The translations under genes were made by a program, and so were the position numbers. A stretch of 64,000 nucleotides of DNA, taken from the NCBI RefSeq assembly GCF_008831285.2, contig NC_045141.1, positions 17,160,106 to 17,224,105 on the forward strand, written 5' to 3'. The DNA is from Nymphaea colorata. Lineage: Eukaryota; Streptophyta; Magnoliopsida; Nymphaeales; Nymphaeaceae. Positions 45,763 through 56,924 of the stretch are shown piece after piece. Numbering within the stretch: the first letter of the stretch is position 1; each line of letters begins with the position of its first letter. A model generated the notes under the pieces. That model was not told the DNA's origin. It did not search any database and saw only the letters and a list, made by a program, of their open reading frames with translations.

Positions 45763-47985
45763 TTAAGTAGGCTTTAGCAGAACAATTTCCACTTTGTCAT
45801 GAACACCTTGCAACAGCAATTCTCCTTCATATGCAACAACCTTCCTCTTTTTGGCTGCACGCAGGGTTCCAACCAGTGCTTCAAATATGTTTGCGCATCG
45901 GTCATCGTTGAAGAGTACCCCAAATTTTACCTTCAATATAAACAAATAATGAGTAAGCAAGGTTACTGGGAGGCGATATTACTGTTTATCCCCTTCCCTC
46001 AATTTTTTTTTCTTAACTTTTTCTCTGCGGTCCTCCCTGCAATCAATATTGCAGATTTATTCACTGCTGCACCTATCTGTTGAAATGAAAAGTCACTATG
46101 AATGCGTCTCTTTCAATTGGTTGTACACTTTTTGACCTGGCCTTGCTCTCTGGTGATTGCTACAAAACCGTGAATTTATTTGATCATTTCGCAGCAGCAG
46201 GCATGTTCCCGTACCATAATGCTATATGATACATTCATAAAGAAGAGTATGGAGAAGCAACATAGATAGACAATCAAGGGTATCCTAAAGAACTGGGCAA
46301 AGAAGTGAATGAAAAATGGGCTTCCACTTGGTAATTGATTAATTGCAGAGGCGGATAGCTAGAATGTCCAAAGACGAGCCTACAGATTATGTAGGCAACG
46401 CTTCAGCTGCATATAGGCGACGAGGTGAGGAGAAAACATCTCCATGCATGAACTGTGAAATTTTCTTGCAGGGTTCTCCTGCAGAAACGTCATCTGTGGG
46501 TATTAATAAGGATATAAGTACATTTCCTAGACTAAGTAAAAGACATAAATGATTCCTTTCAAAGGATTTTCACGCGTTCCATGCAATCTTGAGAAGAAAC
46601 AAAATCTTCGGAAGCTTTTATCAGCTTAGATGATTAAGGGTACAGCTACAGGGCCCTGTCAACCCAACATAAAAGATTTCTAAATAGCACATTGCAGGAA
46701 GGACACCAGTTGGTCCAGTTCAGATCTTCATGAACTCTACGGAGAGAGATATCTAAAGGAAAAAAGCAGATCCAAGTTGGGATTATGCCATTTTAGTAAT
46801 AAAATTGCAGAATATGGTGGGATTATTCTGCGGCACTGCGCTGGCGTTCAATCTTTTCGTCTAGATATCTCACCAATGCTTTGAATAATAGCTGGCGGTG
46901 GCAGCCATCTCAAAATGAAAGAGAAAAGAAAGAAAGATCCAATGTTCTGCTTCAAGCAGACGTTAGAAAAATACGCGAGTTTCTTTCTAAATCATCCGAA
47001 AGAAAGATCAAAAGACGCAGCTAAAATGCAAAACGTTGGCAGCATAGCATCAGCACAGCTGAGCAGGACAGACCGTTAGGCGGCAGAGATTCAAATGAAT
47101 AAATTAAACAAAACTACCCAGTAAAAATGGTGCCCTTCCTTGTCAAGATCCCCATATCCATGGATCTGAAAAAACCATTTTCACAGTCATGTATTTCCAT
47201 AATCTCACATACATCTTCGTTCCCCATTCAAAAGAATCAAAAGCCAAAAAGACGGATGAAAACCACACGGTCCCCAAACAAACCTACCCACCTTTCCCCT
47301 GGCAAGCATCGAGTCTTGATCACTTTTCCCCAGGCAAGCCGAAGAGAAGTGGATTAGGAAGAGACAGGGACACCAAAGTATAACCAATTTTCTAGTATCA
47401 GACATATACTTAGTATACAAAGAAGAGAAGAAAAATGATGTAGAAGATCAATTAAATCTAGATGGGGAACTAATAGTACCCAAAATTAGATCTCAAAACA
47501 GCAGTATATTTCCACTCTTCAGGCCCGAGATGGCCCCTAATAAGCAACAACACCTAATTGGTTCTCTCCTATCCTCTAAAGTTCTATGATAAACAGGAAC
47601 AGATCAAATCAACAATTTGCTCTATAGCACCAGTTGTTCTTATGTAACCCACAAAATCAACATGTGAGTTTTGAGATGAAAATACAAAAGCATTCAGATT
47701 TAAGGAAGGCAGGCTTTCTGACGGGAGAAAAATCTGGCAAACATGGCCTTATGCAAGAAGAAACAGTCGGTGGCTGCAGAGGAACCTGCATTTTTGGCAA
47801 CCATCATGTTTCTTCTTGGATAATGCTGAACTTTAAGTAAATTCTAAGCAATTACTGAGAAAAAATATCCATGCTGCTGTTACGTTTCAAAGGATTAAAA
47901 CAACCTTGTAAGAACCATCCTGTTGGGGGTCTCCCAGTCTCTTGATTTCCTCCTTCAACCGCTCTACCTCTTCCTCCACGTTCAT
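45763..47985 (-). CDS. Costars family protein (ABRACL-like)
   Basis: Two coding exons: 47985-47905 (27 codons) and 45930-45763 (55 codons plus stop), 82 residues, the usual size. Exon 1 reads MNVEEEVERLKEEIKRLG and ends QDGSYK. Exon 2 reads VKFGVLFNDDRCANIFEALV, then GTLRAAKKRKVVAYEGELLL and QGVHDKVEIVLL. The second half is the Costars winged-helix-like domain, very highly conserved across plants and animals. Animal ABRACL and Dictyostelium Costars act on actin dynamics; the plant function is not established. The donor is TACAAG/GTTGTT, the acceptor TTGAAG/GTAAAA, and the intron is 1974 bp. The leader is GA-rich (47986-48020). Downstream DNA and part of the intron are duplicated 5 kb away without exon 2. 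Confidence 0.94.
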
Positions 47986-48659
47986 CTTCTCTCTCTTTCT
48001 CTCTCGCTCTCCCTCCACAGATTCCAGGGATGATATGGTATTAGAAGAATTTCATTCAGGGGTCTACCTCTTGAGAATAATCCCCGTAAAAGGACTCACA
48101 TATAGACATATTTTAGAACAGGACATACAGATGTGAAAAGAGGTTATATGGGAAGGGTGGCGCCTTTCACGCCCTCCCCCGTTAGACCATAACACGCACA
48201 TTGGGTTGGGCCATATTCGTTGCCATCAACTCATTAAAAACCTAGAATAAAGGTGGTATAAATATTTTTAGGAAATAAATAAATAATTTTTGACTTAAAA
48301 GTCAAATTCTGAAGAAGTATCTTATCTCGGAGCATGTCATTTGTTTTGTTTTTTACGAGAACGGTAGAAGGAAGTGCCTCTTCTTCTTAGTTTGGAAGGG
48401 CGTAACACAAATTGATGAACCCATGAAAAATATTATTGTCAGTTTCATTTTTATAGGTGTTATTTTTCTATATTATAAATGTGTGATATTTTAATGTACC
48501 AGTTTTCCAGCCAGACCTCCAAATTGCTTTACACATCAATGGTGAAAGCAAAATGAAAAGAGGCTTTCCTTTCCCTTTCAATAAAAAAAACATTACACTA
48601 TAATTTTTTGAAAAATCAATATGTGAAGCCTCTTGATAAAATAATTACGAAAATATGAG
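47986..48659. other. Costars promoter region
   Basis: A GA-rich leader (about 47986-48020, purine on the minus strand) is followed by AT-rich upstream sequence. No TATA box is convincing and no other feature was seen before the LTR-type element at 48660. Confidence 0.35.
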
Positions 48660-49110
48660 TATAACAACTCGACCCACTCTCGGACTCAGGCCCCTGGTTC
48701 GACGGATCCCAACTCACCCCCTATTAGTTTTGGTTTCAACACTGAAAAGGCTAAAAACCAGGACAATCTTCTCATCAATGACCCCATTCAATAACCCTTG
48801 AAGATTCCTCACAACTTTTGATACGAAACTAAACATTTGAGACATTACAATCTACCCCCCTTAAGACACATGCGTTCGGGCGTGTGGGACCCTAGGTCCG
48901 AGTGTTGAAACCGGTTCTGATACCACTATAACAACCCGACCCACTCTCAGGCTCGGATCCTTGCTTCGACGGATCCCAACCCGCTTTCCTAACAGTTTCG
49001 ATTTCAACCTTGAAAAGACTAAGAATCAGAACAATCTTTTCATCAATAACCCCTTTCATAAACCCTGTTTCCAATACTCCAAGAACAACAGATCTCTTGT
49101 GAATGATTTC
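48660..49110 (-). mobile_element. TRIM-like miniature LTR retrotransposon (fossil)
   Basis: Two direct repeats beginning TATAACAAC(C/T)CGACCCACTC lie at 48660-48849 and from 48927 to about 49110 (the far end is unclear). Read on the minus strand, the sequence right after the upstream repeat is TGGTATCAGAACC (48925-48913), a primer-binding site matching initiator tRNA-Met. A purine-rich tract (TTAAGGGGGGTAGA, minus strand, near 48851-48864) lies before the downstream repeat. The internal part is only about 77 bp, so it codes for nothing, which is the TRIM layout. The repeats differ at many positions, so it looks old. A related LTR end fragment lies at 61560-61624. Confidence 0.6.
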
Positions 49111-49694
49111 GTAGACTAGTCTTTACCCAGAAATCAAGCCAGTCTGCACGTCGGATAGGGCAGACTTCTTCGCGAGGCTTATCCATGACAATTTGTCTAG
49201 ACCAACACACGGTAATTGGAGTGCAGCCAACTGTTTTGTCACTCTCGTGACTTCATGTCCATAAAAAAAACTTAAATAAATAAATAAATAAATATATATA
49301 TATATATAGGACTACTGCTCATAGTGTCATTGCAAGACCCCATAAACGATTTTTAGATTTTTCTCTTCCACTAAGATGGATGGTAGGAGATTTTTTGAAT
49401 GTCTATGTTTGAAAAAGCTTTCAAAAAAAGTTTAATTAGATAGCGAGATAAAAGGCGGAAAATGATACATGGCTAGTATTGGTATTGAAAGGAAGAGAAA
49501 AGTTTGTCGAAGGCCATCAAAGGCCCCTCTTGGGAGGGTGGTTGAGATAATCTTTATTCAGATAATTTAAAGAAAAATTAGAAAAAAAGACAGAGCTACA
49601 GTATGATAACTCGGTTGCATGTCGATAATCCGATTCATAGTACCACTAATCTGCTGACCCGATTGGCTGCCGATTTGAATTTGATTCCCAAGTT

Positions 49695-51570
49695 TGACAA
49701 ATATGCCCACATCTCTTCCAACAGCTACGTGAGGGTTTGATCACCCCTTTCCCATCCAATAGCAAAAGCCATTTCCCATCCAATAGTAAAAGCCTGGAAC
49801 CAGATTTGAGCTCTGTGAGATGCGACTTCTGAAAGAAGGTAGCTCCTCTTACCTCCTTGGTTATGACTCTTAGGATTTTCTATTGGTTACTTAAGGAGCC
49901 CATTTCACATTCTCAATCTTGATCCTTATTGTCCAAGTCACTTCTCTTTGTGTCTTAGTCACTTACTTTTTTTTTGGTTGAGTATCAGGAATATCTCCAT
50001 ATAAGTCAAAGATCCACATCTATGAATTGAAAGGTCCCAATGATCAACTCTACAAACAGTTACTAGAATCAATAGGTGTTCAAATCGTTTATTTGAATAA
50101 ATTGAAACTTTTTTTATTAGGTTATCATGATACTTCCCAAACATCAAAATTCTTGATCAATGGAGGAACAAAAAAGTATACACATCCCTACAACTAAAAT
50201 TGGCGAAACGTTTTTTTTTCTTCTTAGAATAGCAAATATATTATCTTATCAGGAACTGGTAGATTCCAGCCGGTATAGAAAGAAAATATGGGTTTTTTTT
50301 TAGAAGTTGTTGCCCTTATACCCATCACTGCAGATCAAGCTTCCTCTTGCCTCCTTATGATTGATGGAAACATCAGGTCAACATTTCTGTTACTGCTGCT
50401 TAAATAGACAAATCATTGATAATCGTCCTAGGCTTGCCTCCAAGTTGGAGGTCAATAACTCACGGCTTTGGAGGGGAGAATTCTCCAGTGTAGAGGGAGG
50501 CGTACAAGGGGTTTTATGTTAGGAATAACACAAACTCTTGTCACCCCCTCTTAAGAGGGGGTTAGAAGCAATAAGGAAGAAGACAATGATTTACGTGGTT
50601 CAAAGCAATAATCTCCTACGTCCACGGTTGCACAAATCTTTCACTATTCACTCACAGATAAACACAGACACTCTCCAAGAAAAAGACTAAAAAACTGCGG
50701 CCCTCCTCTTAACATAAGGATTAGGGCGAAATCCACGGTATTGCATATGAGTGTCCAGTATGGATCAAGTTCCATACACCAACATTTTATGCTGAACAGA
50801 AACCAGAATTGCCATGATAAAATAAGTATCTCTCGGATTGTCCCGTCCTTCATGCATGAAAATCTAGGTGCTTTCCTCACCATTGAAATGCAAAAGGCAA
50901 TGACGCTGCTTTGAAGGAGAAAAAAACGACTTGACGTCTTCACATGTTAGGGAGCAAAAGTTAAATCATTCTGTAACCTCTCACCCATGCCACATCTTAG
51001 TGTATGGAGGTTTATCGAGAGGACGTTTATAAAAAACTACACTGGCTAAATGACAGTGGAAACATGTGAGGAACACATGGAGGTGCTTTGGCACGTCCGC
51101 AACTTATGCAAGCTAAAGAAAAGGAAATGTTGTTTTTGTAATCGCTTGTGAGTTTGAAAGATGAGATGTCATTGGAAAGAAGCAGCATTTGGGCACCCTG
51201 TAATAAGAAAAAAAAAATCACATTTGCTGTAACAATAGGGTTCATAACACTTTTGATGGTTCCATTGTTCAAGGACCTGACTGTTTCCTTTGACTTGAGT
51301 GTAGACATTTGCTATTTGCCTTTCCTTGTTATCCAAAAGTTCACTGCACAAGTGCGAATCTTCTAGATTGTCTTGATCAAGTTTGAGCTTCTAGATGTGA
51401 TCATAATAGTTGAAAAAACCTCTAAATCATGCTATTCAAGTCGATAGTATGTCGATTGAGAGATTTGACATTTTTCATGACCATCTATTTTGAAATGCAG
51501 CAAACTCATGGATGCATGAATATTCGCAGGGTCGAAATGGAACCAAAAAAATTTGGGCATGTGAAAATGT
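49695..51570. repeat. Segmental duplication, copy B
   Basis: It matches 44530-45565, expanded by insertions: an extra block at about 50290-50935, which includes the solo LTR at 50517-50784. Homology resumes at ACATGTTAGGGAGCAAAAG and continues to GGAACCAAAAAAATTTGGGC. After a SINE (about 51580-51815) it resumes with sequence like 47150-47340 (GAATCAAAAGCC, ATCGAGTCTT). No Costars exon 2 is present in this copy. Confidence 0.8.
50517..50784 (+). mobile_element. Solo LTR, probably Ty1/copia type
   Basis: A 268-bp unit starting TGTTAGGAATAACA and ending CCATACACCAACA, with TG...CA ends and short inverted termini TGTT/AACA. The flanking pentamers are identical, TTTTA at 50512-50516 and 50785-50789. 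The internal ATTTACGTGGTTCAAAG and CCTACGTCCACGG motifs are common in plant copia LTRs. No internal region remains, as expected after recombination between LTRs. It is inserted within duplication copy B. Confidence 0.8.
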
Positions 51571-51579
51571 TGTTCTTCT

Positions 51580-51815
51580 TTTTTCGGGTGAACGAAGGTT
51601 CATTCCACTGTTCGAAACGAGGCCCAAAACCCCCTCACTCCATTCTTCCTACCTGCCAGGTTTTGGGCTGTGTTGGTGTCAGCAATAGCAACGATGTACT
51701 CTTCAGCTTAGATGTCGCGCCCTACTACCTTAAAATATAAGAAGATAGCACCCATGAGAATGAAACTAGAGACCTACCTATATAGGTCCCTAGTCCGACC
51801 ACTTACACTATGCTC
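51580..51815 (-). mobile_element. tRNA-derived SINE
   Basis: On the minus strand the head reads TAGTGTAAGTGG, an A-box match. About 40 bp later comes a B-box-like AGTTTCATTCTC followed by ATGGGTGC. The tail ends CACCCGAAAAAAG. A 3' portion with the same internal sequence occurs at 58093-58232. The element interrupts duplication copy B and is absent from copy A. The target duplication is not clear. Confidence 0.55.
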
Positions 51816-52313
51816 CTTGAAGCAAAAATATTGCTCTTTCTTGCCAACAATTCCTCCCTCCTCTGTTTCAATAGTGTCACATGCATCTTTGTGCCCCATC
51901 TAAAAGAATCAAAAGCCCCAAAGATAGATGAAACAAGGTGGTCAGGAATCTTCCCCCTCAATTAGTGCTTGGATCGAGTCTTCATCACCTTTTTTCATTT
52001 TAGCCGATGTTTATTTTAAGGATATGTATTTACAAACCGACAAATTTTATATTTATTGAATTCCTAAATATTCTTTTTTATAGTTTTCATTTTTATTCAT
52101 ATAAATAGTTTTTTTTTTGTATTAATCATGAGTTTTTTTTTGTCGTACCTAAAACGACGCATTAAATTACATACACAAAAAATCACATATGTAACCAGCT
52201 TTGATACTCAATAGGGTGAAGTGCTTAGTGACCTATATAACGAGTTTAAGTGCTTGAAATGTTTGATAAAATAAAAATATCCCGGTCATAGGAAAAAGTA
52301 GAATCTGCCTTCA

Positions 52314-52510
52314 GGTCCCGTTTGATGAAGGTTAAGAAAAATGCACGGTAAAATTACCATTGTATAACATAGAGTTTTTTTCGTAAAAAAAAAAGTCACA
52401 TAGAGAGGTTCCACTTTTTTGAGTCAAATTTTTTCACCGTCTCAAACAAAAATGCATCGTAAAATTTCTTGTAAAGTAAACCGTACAGTAAAAAAATCTC
52501 ATACAGGACC
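52314..52510. mobile_element. PIF-Harbinger-like MITE with TCA duplication
   Basis: A 197-bp element with left end GGTCCCGTTTGATGAAGG and right end (minus strand) GGTCCTGTATGAG, flanked by TCA at 52311-52313 and 52511-52513. Terminus and duplication match the RNC1-bearing element at 23385-24760, so both probably belong to one family. Confidence 0.7.
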
Positions 52511-52621
52511 TCAACGACAAAGGTGAAAGGTGAAAAAGTAATTCAGTGCAGAATTAATGAAAAAGCCTCAATTAGGCGACGTGGTAGCCTGTGAGGACGC
52601 CGACGCATGAAAGGGGCGGAG

Positions 52622-54146
52622 CTATGTCACCGCCATACGCCATGTCGGCTCGCCTGCCGGTACCGGTATGTCGGTACGGCAGTACTGGTACGTCGGTACG
52701 CGGTGGTACATTTGGATCCGGGTAGAAACCAGATCCAAGCCATAATAACGAAAAAAACGAACTCACTTGTCACTGGCCGAGCTTTTCCGACCCGCGCGGC
52801 GCCGAAGGCGTTCCCCAAAGCCTTCGGCTAGCCTGACTCATCTTTTAAGTTAGCGGAAGCATTCATCGTTTCTTCGGGACTGTGGACTAGACGAAGAGTG
52901 CTAAGCACTCGGCACACCATCACCCAGGTTTATCCCATTGTCGACAATCGGCAAGCCGTGGCCATGAGGCCCTGTCAGAACTTTACCATTCTTCCAAGTG
53001 CCTATCTACATCCAAACGAAATCTGGGTGGGGGTAGACTTCCCTTGGGAGGAAGTCCCCAGCCGAAGCCAGTTGACGACTATATGTCATTAAGTAAGGCG
53101 GCCGACCATCGCCCTACTCGACGATGAGCATTCACTTGCTCACCCCCGCGTGACTCTACGCGGTTGTGGAACGCAGCGTATGCGCCCACTGGGGGAATTG
53201 CCCCTAACCCACGCGCACCCCCTTGTGTATCCAAACACTACGCGTGGGGTTACCTGACCCAGCCGACCTCATCGTCTTCTCCATTCTCCCTCTCCGCCTC
53301 TCGAGCGTTGTAATGACGGCTGCTTGGAGGTTGTGATTTGTTGGGCAGCGGCGGCGGACAGTGACCCGCGACAATAAGATACGCTGCCTGTTTTCCCCTC
53401 CACCATCAGAGGTATGTCTTGTTTTAATCTTTTTCGTTTCCACCCATACACCTCATCTCTGATTTTTTGGCTAAGACCCATAGGATTCGGTTGGATTTCC
53501 CTACCGACTGCAGAACCATCAAGGAGAGAAAAACTATCCAATTTAGATGTTTTCCTCAATTTTGAACGAATTCGCCCTAGTGGATGAAAAAAGGTGTAAT
53601 TTATTCTCGTTTTAGTTTTCTATGTTATTATGAGTTTCTTGTTTGTTGGGTAATTAAAAAGATTTTTGCCTCTTGTAATTGTCTTACAACAATTTTGATT
53701 TTCTAGAATAAGAACTACAGACCTCTTGAGTAAGGAGGTGTCGAGGTTGTTTGTTGGTTAATTGATCTTCTTATTATAGTGGTTTAGGAATCTTATCAGA
53801 TGTGTATAGAATGAAGTCATTTACGTGTGGGTTAAAACCCTTTTGTGTTAAAGCTATAAGCATTTCTTGAGCTGACAGGTGTCAAATTCTGTTTTTGAAG
53901 TTCAGTATGTTCACGGACTCGTATCTGATTTCCTTAAGAAACATTCTATGTTTTCTTTATTTTTATTATGAGATTGGATGTAGGGAACTTTTGGATTTTG
54001 TCTGTGATGATATTATCATTTTTTTTTTAAATTTACAATTTTTTAATTAAAAAAATAATATTATCACCGTACCATCGATTGACAAAAATGCCGGTACCCG
54101 TTTTTGGTACATATACCAACTCCCATACCCTTACCGGGTGACATAG
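52622..54146. mobile_element. 1.5-kb hAT-like element directly upstream of the BAHD gene
   Basis: Termini CTATGTCACC (52622-52631) and GGTGACATAG (54137-54146) are a perfect 10-bp inverted repeat. The flanking octamers GGGCGGAG (52614-52621) and GGGCCGAG (54147-54154) differ at one position. Subterminal sequence is rich in GGTAC/CCGGTA motifs at both ends. The 52790-53420 part is unusually GC-rich and ends with a strong donor-like AGAGGTATGT, so it may be captured gene sequence, but no protein family was recognised. There is no transposase frame. The right end is 188 bp from the BAHD start codon. Confidence 0.6.
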
Positions 54147-54286
54147 GGGCCGAGATGAGACGCTCAGTCGCCATCAGCCAAGCCAAGTACCAGAGACACA
54201 TCTACCATTCTCCAAGTTTCCAACCAAACACGAGGCAGCTACCATTACATGGCCATTCCATACCAAGTTCAGGCGCTGGAAAGCGC

Positions 54287-54294
54287 TATAAGAG
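54287..54294 (+). promoter_or_regulatory. Possible TATA box of the BAHD gene
   Basis: TATAAGAG lies 48 bp before the ATG. If used, the leader would be under 20 nt, which is short, so the true start may lie further upstream. Confidence 0.3.
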
Positions 54295-54334
54295 AAGGAG
54301 GCTCGCCAGCTTCCGGGTTCACCGCCGATAAGAT

Positions 54335-56924
54335 ATGCCGTCGACCGCCGTCGCCGTTGTACTCTCCACCAACATCGTCAGATCGGCGCGGCCCCTCGTG
54401 AGATCTCGATGCGACCTAACAGCATGGGATCTGGTGCTCCTCTCCGATTGCTACGTCCAGCAAGGTCTTGTTTACCCTAAGCCTCCGATCAAGTTCGACG
54501 ATGCCGTCCAACGGCTGCGAGACTCTCTCTCCGAGTGCCTAGTTCATTTCTACCCCTTGGCCGGCCGGCTGGCGACTGACCCGGAAACCACCGTCTTCGT
54601 CGACTGCAACGACGCCGGAGCTCAGTTTGTGGTTGCTGCATGCCATGGCATTAGCGTGGCAGATTTGACGGCGGACGGAGATGTGCCCGGTGCAGTAAGG
54701 TCCTTCTTCCCACTGACTGGTGCCCTCAATCATGATGGCCATTCCCTTCCACTCCTCGCAGTGCAGGTATTGATCGTGTTGCTCGGGATTTGAACGTCCA
54801 TCGGATTGAGGATTTGAAAGAGAACGTGAATACCACATGGTTTCTTTCTGGTGCTTCGTACAACTTTAGAGTTTGCTACTTTTATTGCTTATAAGCTGAC
54901 AACACGATAGATGCAAATGATTTCTTAAAACATTAATACTATATATAAGGTTCAATATTCTTTTGTTTTATGTGGCAATACATTATCTAAAAATTTCTCT
55001 AATTAATGACAGCGATTAGCCGACTACGTGCTTTGATAGTATGTTATTAACAAATGTTTCCTTCAAATGATATTCAGGTGAGATTTTATTTAATTTAGAT
55101 CATTTAACAATACTTCATCAGTGTGGTATTTTGGCTACTACCTAACAGGAAATTGGGTCTCCCAATACCAAATTGAAATACAAAACAGATGGTAAGTGTT
55201 ATCTCTTCAAGAACAGGAGAACAGGATTGTCAAAACTACTTGAAACATGAAGTCAAGGCATACGAACATACAACATGAGACGTTTTCCCAATTATAATGT
55301 TTGTTTCCCCTTTTCTTTCATAGCCTTCTTTGCCTCCAAAGCAATATTAAAATTTATATTTAAAACTGTGTTCCGTTTTATTTATAGCGGCTTTGGATTT
55401 CTCATGCTTAAGTGAAAAGGTGTAGAATACTAACATGGATCGTAACACTCAATTTGAAAGATATGAATCGTAACACTTAAATTAAAAGATCGTAAGACCA
55501 CTCAAATCTTGAAAATCATAACACTTAAATTAAAAAATGATGTATACGCGTAAATGGAGAGAAGAATGAGGAGAGACCAAATAAGCTCACGTCACATATA
55601 TGCACCCAATAGAAGAACGTAGGGCCCGAGGTAGTTTAGGAATTAAAAAAACCAATGTTCTTTTTTTACATTTAACTTTTTTTTACTACTTATCTTATCT
55701 ATATAAAAAAGACATTTTTTTTTTATGATCAAGAGTATTTTGGTTATTATATAATGTAGTACACAATTATGCACCAGCTTAGGGCCGAATGATGAGGCCG
55801 TTTGTGATATTTTATAATATTAATTAAAATCTATCTTTCTTTTTCTCTTTCCTCCCCCGAGGAGAAATTCATGGATTTGAGTTGAAAATCTTAAACCCCA
55901 TGGTTCTTAAGTTCACAGTTTGCTAAAACCATAATGAATTTACGATTGGGGGTTTATGTTAAATGAGACCAATTCCCCGATCCACACCAGTTGTGAGAGG
56001 AATTACGCTGCTTATGGCGCAAGATCACTGAAATGGTTCTACATACATGTTCAGATAACAGCACTGGCAGATGGGATGTTCATCGGCTGCTCCTTCAACC
56101 ACAGCATCGCCGACGGGGAATCAATGTGGCACTTCATCAACTGCTGGTCCGAGCTCAGCCGAGGAAGCCGACAAATTTCCCGTCCACCACTCATGGATCG
56201 TGCATTCCTAAGGAAAGAACCCATCCGATTCGTTCCCACAGAAGAAGCGATTAGAGTCAACAAGTGGCCTGCGCATGGCCTGAGCTCACGCGTCTTCCGC
56301 TTAAGCCAAAAGGCGATGGCCAGCCTGAAGGCCAAAGCCAACCAACAAGGCAAGCTGGAGAAGGGCGAGATATCATCATTCCAAGCACTATCGGCACTCA
56401 TCTGGCGAGCCGTGACGAGGGCAAGGAAAGCAACAGCGGGCCAAATGACCATCTGCTTGATGGCTGTAGGGAACAGGCAAAGGATGGATCCGCCAATGCC
56501 ACCGGAAAGCTTCGGCAACTACGTTACTGCAGCATGCAGCAGGGCACCTGTTGGCGAGCTACTAAGCCGAGACCTCGGTTCGGCGGCGCGTGCGCTGCAC
56601 GAGACAGTCAGTAGCCTAACGTCTGAAGGAGCGCGTGCCTACGTTGAGGCATGGGTAGAGAAGCCCTATCTACTTTCACTGGAGCCCAACCCTTATCTCA
56701 TCTTGGTAGCGGGCTCACCAAGGTTCGAGGTATATGGGAACGATTTCAGCTGGGGCCGGCCGGCCGGCGTGTTATGGGGCCCGGCGGCGAAGTTTGATGG
56801 GAAGGTGTTGGCTTCACAAGGCTGCGAGGGTGCTGGCAGCGTGGACCTGGAAGTTTGCCTTTCTCCTGAATCCATGAGTGCATTGGCATTAGATGAAGAG
56901 CTCAAAGAAGCTCTCTCTCTTTGA
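54335..56924 (+). CDS. BAHD acyltransferase (At3g50280-like clade)
   Basis: Two coding exons, 54335-54766 and 56055-56924, total 433 residues, a normal BAHD length. The junction LPLLAVQ/ITALADG is phase 0, with GTGCAG/GTATTG and GTTCAG/ATAACA, and a 1288-bp intron at the position shared by this clade. The catalytic HxxxD motif is HSIAD (160-164). The structural DFGWG motif reads DFSWG (374-378). The N-terminus LTAWDLVLLSDCYVQQGL and HFYPLAGRLATDPE are typical. Family members transfer acyl groups from CoA thioesters to alcohols or amines in the cytosol. The same wider clade contains Arabidopsis EPS1, which works in salicylate synthesis by a different reaction; the substrate here is unknown. 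A broken paralogue lies 5 kb downstream. The promoter begins in or beside a hAT-like element. Confidence 0.92.

Noticed and set aside
53204-53559. Overlapping minus-strand frames in the GC-rich part of the hAT-like element
   Set aside because: No family recognised and GC-rich sequence is open by chance; kept only as possible captured non-coding sequence.
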